From contig JBANSL010000017.1 in assembly GCA_037127255.1 (NCBI GenBank), forward strand, positions 45,579,745 to 45,643,744: 64,000 nt of DNA, written 5' to 3'. The position numbers and the translations under genes were made by a program. Of the stretch, positions 58,995 through 64,000 are shown in pieces. The notes under the pieces were generated by a model. It searched no databases and was not told the origin of the DNA. It saw nothing but the letters and a program-made list of their open reading frames with translations. The first letter of the stretch is position 1. Every line of letters begins with the position of its first letter. This stretch comes from Persicaria tinctoria. Taxonomy: Eukaryota > Streptophyta > Magnoliopsida > Caryophyllales > Polygonaceae.

Positions 58995-60218
58995 CTACAT
59001 TGCGCCGGGTCGAATCTTGTGAATTTCGTATGGACCAACCTTTCTATCTTTGAATTTGCTAGGGAACAAATGACTCTTGGCCTTGGAGATGTACACTGTA
59101 TCTCCTACCTCATAAGCTTTTGGATCTTCATTGCATCCCCTGCATAATCTCACATACCAAGGCATACCTCTTCCATTCGTAATAGATAGGTTTTTAATGG
59201 AAATATGGGAAGAGAAATTCATACCTTGACTTACCTTGTTGAGATCGGGATGGTGGTCTTCGGCCCAACTCTTTCCTTTCTCATCGGCTCTTCCTTCCAT
59301 GGTAGCACAACCATCTTCTTCATGTTGTCCTGTTGCTGGAGGTGTCGATGTCGAGGCTGAGGGTGTCGGCGCCGAGGCATCTGTAGCTTTTTCAGCATGG
59401 TGTGGAATCGATATCGACAGAGGTGGGTCGACGTCGAGCACCCCATACTTAGCCGTTGTCGTGCTCTTGATTTCCACTTCTTCATTATCCAAAGTAGCCA
59501 ATAGGTTGTTGATTTGATCCTCTGTGGGTGTTGGCGCCTTGGCTATTATCTCTTTTATAAGCTCCTCACATGGAATGACATCCATTCGTGCATATAGGGC
59601 ATTGACCTCCATTCTCCTTACCTCCCTCATAGTCATATTAAAACGAAACTCAATTACCTCATCGGCTATGGTGAAAGTAAGTAGGCCATTCTTGACACTA
59701 ATGCTTGCATCCGTCGTGGCCAAGAAAGGTCTACCCAAGATGATTGGCACGGTGGGATCCGGTTCCATATCTAGCACAATGAAGTCGGTTGGGACAAAGA
59801 ACTTCCCCACCTTGACGGGGACATTATCCATAATCCATGTGGGCTTCACCCATGTGTTGTCGGAGATAAACAACTTCATCTCCATTGGCTCCAATGCTCC
59901 TAGCTTGACTTGGTGCCAAATAGATAGAGGCATAAGACTTACACTAGCTCCCAAGTTACACAAGGCTTTGTAACGATGATTTCCAAGCCCAATAGAGATG
60001 GCAAACTTCCCTGGATCAGCCTTCTTTTTGGGGAAGTCCATCTTGTTGCATTCCTCCGCAATATCCGCTAGAGACCTCTTGTTACTCAAGATCTCCTTAA
60101 AAAATTTCACATAGGCGGGCATCTCTCTAAGTGCTTCGGTGAGGGGGGTAGTAACATTGAGGCCTTGAAGCATTTTTATAAACTGATTGAACTTCCTATC
60201 AGTGGGGTCCTTTGGCAC
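58995..60218 (-). pseudogene. Retropepsin-like protease fused to an integrase C-terminal remnant (family C)
   Basis: Starts inside the conserved Gag-PR junction (FNQFIKMLQGLNVTTPLTEA, then ALREMPAYVKFFKEILSNKR). The active-site region reads CNLGASVSLMPLSIWHQ: Asn (aac) stands where the catalytic Asp should be, so the protease is dead. ILGRPFLATTDASISVKN is intact. The tail holds the palindrome tag (STTTAKYGVLDVDPPLSIS). From about 59130 the frame changes character to VGDTVYISKAKSHLFPSKFK, then KVGPYEIHKIRPG, the GPY/F module that ends gypsy integrases. RT, RNase H and the integrase core between them are deleted. Confidence 0.85.
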
Positions 60219-61898
60219 CTTGGAGGGGAATGGGAGTGGTACCTTAGGCTTAGAAGCAACCTCAGAAGCTCTCGTTCTTTCTGCAGCAGGGGTCGGCGTC
60301 GAGGCAAGAGGGTTCGACGTCGAGGGGTCTGCAGTGTTGGGAGAGGTTTCTTGAACAGGTGGGTCAACATCGACACAGGGGGGTCGGCGCCGAGAGACTA
60401 TTCGAATGCAGTAGGTTTCTTCACTGTCAGGGTGTCGGCGCCGAGGGTAGAGGTATCGGCGCCGAGGGTGTTTCTAGGCTCGTCGTCCTCTTTTTGCGAG
60501 TTGTGTTGGTCTAGTAACTCGCGTCCACTCCTTAGCTTGATGGAAGCAACATGCCCGATTACAGGGCTCTTAGGATTAGCCGTGGTTTGGCTTGGTAGAG
60601 TGTCGAGTTGCTTTGGAATTTGAGCCGCCAATTGACCCACTTGGGTCTCAATGTTTCTCCTCCATGTGTCCATCTCCCCAAAGTGAGTATTGAGATCTTG
60701 CAATTGATTTTGGACAGCCGAATTAGCAAGGTCATTCTTTGCTTGTTTTCTCCTCATCTCCTCAAGGATCATGCTCATATCATTGCGTGATTGCTCACGC
60801 TCCGGATGGCTTGGAGCTCGATAGTAGTTGTGTCCGCCATAGTTTTGTTGGGGTTGACGATTGCCCCAAGTGTTTTGGTTTCCTCCTTGGCTAGGACCTC
60901 CCACATAATAAGCATCCTCATATTTCTCAGCAAGGTGTACTTGATCGGTGTGAGGGCATTGGACCGTGGTGTGGGAAGTAGATCCACACTCAATGCATGC
61001 TTGATTTGCCGATAGATGCCAAACTTGCCTTTGTAGCTTTCTCACTTGATCCTTCCTAAATTGCTCACGAACATCCGGATCAATCTCTTTAGATGGTTGA
61101 TAGAGAGCCATAGATGGTAGGGGGCTCATATCCGAGATTTCGGAGGTCCCATAGGTGTTGTCGTACTCAACCAAGCGCTCTAGCTCTTCCCATGCTTCCT
61201 CCAGAGTCATCTCAAGGAACCAGAGGTTGGTGTGAACATTAATACGGTCCTTTGTTGCTGAATTCAGCCCATTGAAGAAGATCTCTTGGAGCACATATTC
61301 GGGTTGCCCATGTGTAGGGCATTGATGTTAAAGCTCTTTGAATCTCTCCCATGCCGCCGCCAAGTCTTCCACCCTCAATTGCTTGAAAGTAGTGATTTTT
61401 TTTCCGTAGCTCCGATGTCTTTGAGGGTGGGAAGAACATGGTTAAGAAGGAATCATGTAGTTGGTCCCAAGTGGTGATGGTTTGGGTCGGCAAACTATCT
61501 AGCCAATGAAGTGCCTTCCCCACAAGTGACCATCAAAAGGCCTTAAGCCTCACATACTCCAAAGTGTCACCATGAGCGATGGTGTCACAAATATCCAAGA
61601 ACTCGGTAACATGCTCCATAGGGCACTCCGTTAGTTTTCCCGAAAATTGGATCTTTTTTATCATGGCAATGAAGCTTGTCTTGATCTCAAAATTAGCGGG
61701 AGCGTCAGGGAAGACAATAGGTGATGCGGGCACCCTAAGAGGTGGGTGCATATATTGCCGAGCATTGCGAGGAATCCTAGCAAGTTGTTCCTCCGCTTGA
61801 CATGCCCTCTCGGCCTCTTGTTCTCTAGCAAGATTGGCCTCTTGGTTCTCCCTTTGCAGCCTTTCCACCGTTTGCTCAAGGGTCTCACGGTCGGCCAT
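60219..61898 (-). pseudogene. gag: Athila-type Gag (family C), several breaks
   Basis: Starts MADRETLEQTVERLQREN at 61898 with a coiled-coil N-terminus like family A. Then FEIKTSFIAMIKKIQFSGKL, GDTLEYVRLKAF, a TGA at 61533 where Arg is expected, ALHWLDSLPTQTITTWDQLH, a one-base expansion of an A8 run at 61389-61396, a TAA in the RFKEL region, then VLQEIFFNGLNSATKDRINV, a CCHC knuckle (CIECGSTSHTTVQC near 60990) and QVGQLAAQIPKQ. The linker (60285-60475) translates the tag as repeated TLGADT before a TAG at 60398 and another shift. The Gag-PR fusion is broken at four or more places. Confidence 0.85.
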
Positions 61899-62095
61899 GA
61901 TTCCCTTTAGCCTTTCTTTTATATGAAAGTAACGCTCCGGTTAGTCTAAAGTCTCAAACTCTATTATGCGATCAGCGCGTCGCATACACCTCCCAAAACA
62001 AACACAAGAAGCAAACAAGTAGCGTTAGAAAGCAAGAAGGAGGTGGGCTAGTCCCAACTCCGAAAATCAACTACTCTAGATGGCGATTGTTACCC

Positions 62096-62113
62096 TCCCC
62101 GACAACGGCGCCA
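62096..62113 (-). promoter_or_regulatory. Primer binding site, tRNA-Asp (family C)
   Basis: On minus tggcgccgttgtcgggga, three bases after the 5' LTR; one mismatch to the expected tRNA-Asp complement. Confidence 0.88.
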
Positions 62114-62116
62114 ATT

Positions 62117-63754
62117 TGTTGCGATGGGAAATCAACCACAAATAAAATACCTCAATTCCCACTATGTAGATAGCGGAAGTCGGGATCGTTCCACTGGAAA
62201 GAGGACAACACTTTCTAGAGTAGTTCCTGTGATCTAACAACACACAAAAATCAGTAGCAAAGGCGGTCGATATCGACTAGAGAGGTCGAAATCGAGGGGA
62301 TGGGAAAGAGAGTGAATGAATGTCGAGTGATCGTATGTTTTCCAGCAGGAAAATAGAACAAATAGCAAGGGATTTTAGGAATGTAAACAATATAAAATGA
62401 ACTTCCAAGGTCAAGGGATAACCACAACAACAACCATGCATAAACCATGCAAGAATCATAGAACAAAGATCATGTTTGTATCATCAAAGGATAGTTTTCG
62501 CATACTTCACAAATAGAGAATAGAGGCTTTCGCATAAAACCTATTCGATCTACATTTTCTTAATTAGATCCCTTTTACTTTCGTCAAAGATCTCTAATTA
62601 GATCTTTCGCATACTTCACAAATAGAGAATAGAGGCTTTCGCATAAAACCTATTCGATCTACATTTTCTTAATTAGATCCCTTTTACTTTCGTCAAAGAT
62701 CTCTAATTACTATCCAAATTCATAATTAAATCCACTTTCGCTTCATAATCATAAACATGGAATTGTCCTCAACTTTCGCAAAGGATTTAAACACAAGATA
62801 GATGATGATAAACTCATAAAAACATCATAGATTCAAGCTTTCATACATGGCTATTATTGGGCTCATCCCAACCCTAGAAGAAGGGGAACTACTCACACAT
62901 AGGTATAGAAAACATGCTGAAAATTGAATAAAACATAATCTGAAATTACCTAAAATCAAACCTCAAAACCAATGTCAAATCCTTTAACCAAAAACTCCAA
63001 AACTCACGTTCCTCTTTGCTGTCAATTCAGCGTGTCTTCAATTATCCTAATTAGCCTCTAATTGGCTTTATTTAAAAATAGAAATTAAGACTTAATCTCC
63101 AAGGAAAGAGATTTTATCTTAGGAAAATAATATAATCTATCTAAGGAAGGATAAAATATCCCAAATCTATCTAACTAAAAGATCCTAAAAGAGATTTAGA
63201 TGAAAACCCTAATTAAAAAGCCCAGTAAGTAATAAAATCAGCCTGCAAAAACTTCTCCTGGTGCGCAGGGTATCGGCGCCGAGGGTCTGGGTGTCGGCGC
63301 CGAGGATCTGTTCGAACGCAATGACGTCTGTTTTTCTCCAGCTTTTCGAATATGTCTTCAATTGCACTTTCCTGAGTCCTCGTTCATCCGATTGATGCAT
63401 ATGAATATGCGTTGGAAAGCTCTTTGCAAGGACTGCAAATCTCATGAAGGCTCCAGAACTTGAATCGAAGTGATGAATGGCGAAAATAAGGTTTTTGTCC
63501 AGCTACACCACTTTTTCCTTTTGCTTTGCTTCTCTATTGCCTTCATGATTTTTCATTAAGCTCCAAAGTGCGTCCAAACTCTTCCAAATCAGCTCCAAAA
63601 CCTATAAACTCACACCAAAGCTTGTGTAGACTCCATATCTTGCAATATTAAGCATAACTACACATTTTCCTTACTTTCCCAACACAAAAGCTAATAAAAG
63701 AACTTGAATGAAATAAAAACATGATGCAAAATAAGACTAAATATGCGGACATCA
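62117..63754 (-). repeat. 5' LTR of family-C element
   Basis: 1638 bp on minus from TGATGTCCGC at 63754 to cccatcgcaaca at 62117. Same tags as the 3' LTR: tcggcgccgagg twice at 63270-63306 and tcgatatcgac at 62268-62279. It differs mainly by the tandem duplication at 62496-62709. Confidence 0.92.
62496..62709. repeat. 109-bp tandem duplication within the family-C 5' LTR
   Basis: Two copies of the block beginning tttcgcatacttcacaaata, at 62496 and 62605, ending gatctctaatta. The 3' LTR has a single copy at the corresponding place (about 55788-55890), which accounts for the length difference. Confidence 0.93.
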
Positions 63755-64000
63755 CAACCCAATGAGATTGGGCCATCCTATGACTCTAGCAAAGACCCTA
63801 TATACTTCACAGATAACGGTCGTTCTATTTACATACGCATAAAGAAATAGAATGCTCAATGGTCAATGCAACCTAGCACGATACTACATGGCATGCTAAT
63901 CATAAATCCAAGCACCTAGTATATCATGCACATAAGACAGGGAGTTCTCTTTATCGATCTGAGTAAGCTCTGAAGGGAACTACCTGTCAAGCAGAATAAC
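63755..64000 (+). repeat. Family-E LTR, continuation after family-C insertion
   Basis: Starts with the TSD-like caacc and continues the E text; the last 60 bases resemble 6920-6995. Runs off the window. Confidence 0.45.

Larger units (their letters stand above)
55404..63754 (-). mobile_element. Complete family-C Athila-type element (gag-PR), imperfect TSD
   Basis: An 8351-bp minus-strand element with 5' LTR 62117-63754, 3' LTR 55404-56932, a tRNA-Asp primer site and a polypurine tract. Flanks are gaacc (55399-55403) and caacc (63755-63759), a one-mismatch 5-bp duplication. Gag and protease are the only complete domains. A piece of the integrase C-terminus remains fused after the protease. 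LTR sequences are very similar except for a 109-bp tandem duplication in the 5' LTR. Confidence 0.9.

Overview
This window is plant nuclear DNA, most likely from a eudicot. Nearly all of it is transposable-element sequence. The evidence is Ty3/gypsy elements of the Athila lineage primed by tRNA-Asp, an L1-type plant LINE, hAT-type DNA transposons, a Sirevirus-like Copia remnant, and broken fragments of typical plant genes (an SPX-domain gene and a TEY-type MAP kinase). I see no intact host gene. The species cannot be named from the sequence.

Layout. 1-1278: LTR fragment (family A type, minus strand). 1425-2392: SPX-domain pseudogene. 2873-3043: MAP-kinase fragment. 5523-5860: minisatellite and an organelle-like tRNA relic. 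6000-10150: decayed LTR-like and unidentified DNA. 10150-11027: family-B-like LTR fragment. 11028-14638 and 23358-24010: one minus-strand LINE split by a complete family-A element (14639-23357, TSD gtata). 24011-29251: AT-rich unassigned DNA with a 203-bp tandem duplication and a hAT-type MITE (27457-28349, 8-bp TSD). 29252-30800: A-type LTR that truncates a BED-finger hAT transposase (30801-31614). 32354-42426: family-B Athila element carrying a solo A-type LTR (38888-40641). 42427-45960: Sirevirus-like Copia remnant containing a B LTR. 46055-53502: second family-B element, minus strand, TSD catac, with its middle replaced by an A-type LTR fragment. 53503-53723: compound microsatellite. 53776-54438: unidentified ORF. 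54571-64000: another LTR (family E) interrupted by a complete family-C element (55404-63754).

How the parts relate. A, B and C are three related Athila-type families. Each keeps gag and an aspartic protease but lacks reverse transcriptase, RNase H and a complete integrase. They have intact LTRs, tRNA-Asp primer sites and polypurine tracts. Both B copies share the same pol deletion, so these look like replicating non-autonomous families moved in trans. All three carry reiterated, family-specific, CpG-rich palindromic words at the same architectural positions: the LTR, the gag-protease linker, the protease tail and the 3' region. In A the word is of the tactcgatatcgagta type, in C tcggcgccga plus tcgatatcga, and in B ggcgcccgccg. 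I consider this shared tagging layout the most interesting signal in the window. A duplicated 'ttgaggaca...aagtRtgggg' box, once 1-4 kb upstream of the 3' LTR and once abutting it, is also shared by all three.

Most coding breaks are C-to-T type stops or homopolymer frameshifts, as expected for methylated, silenced DNA. Boundaries with matching TSDs are solid. Family lettering (A, B, C, E) is mine, and divergence statements are by eye.
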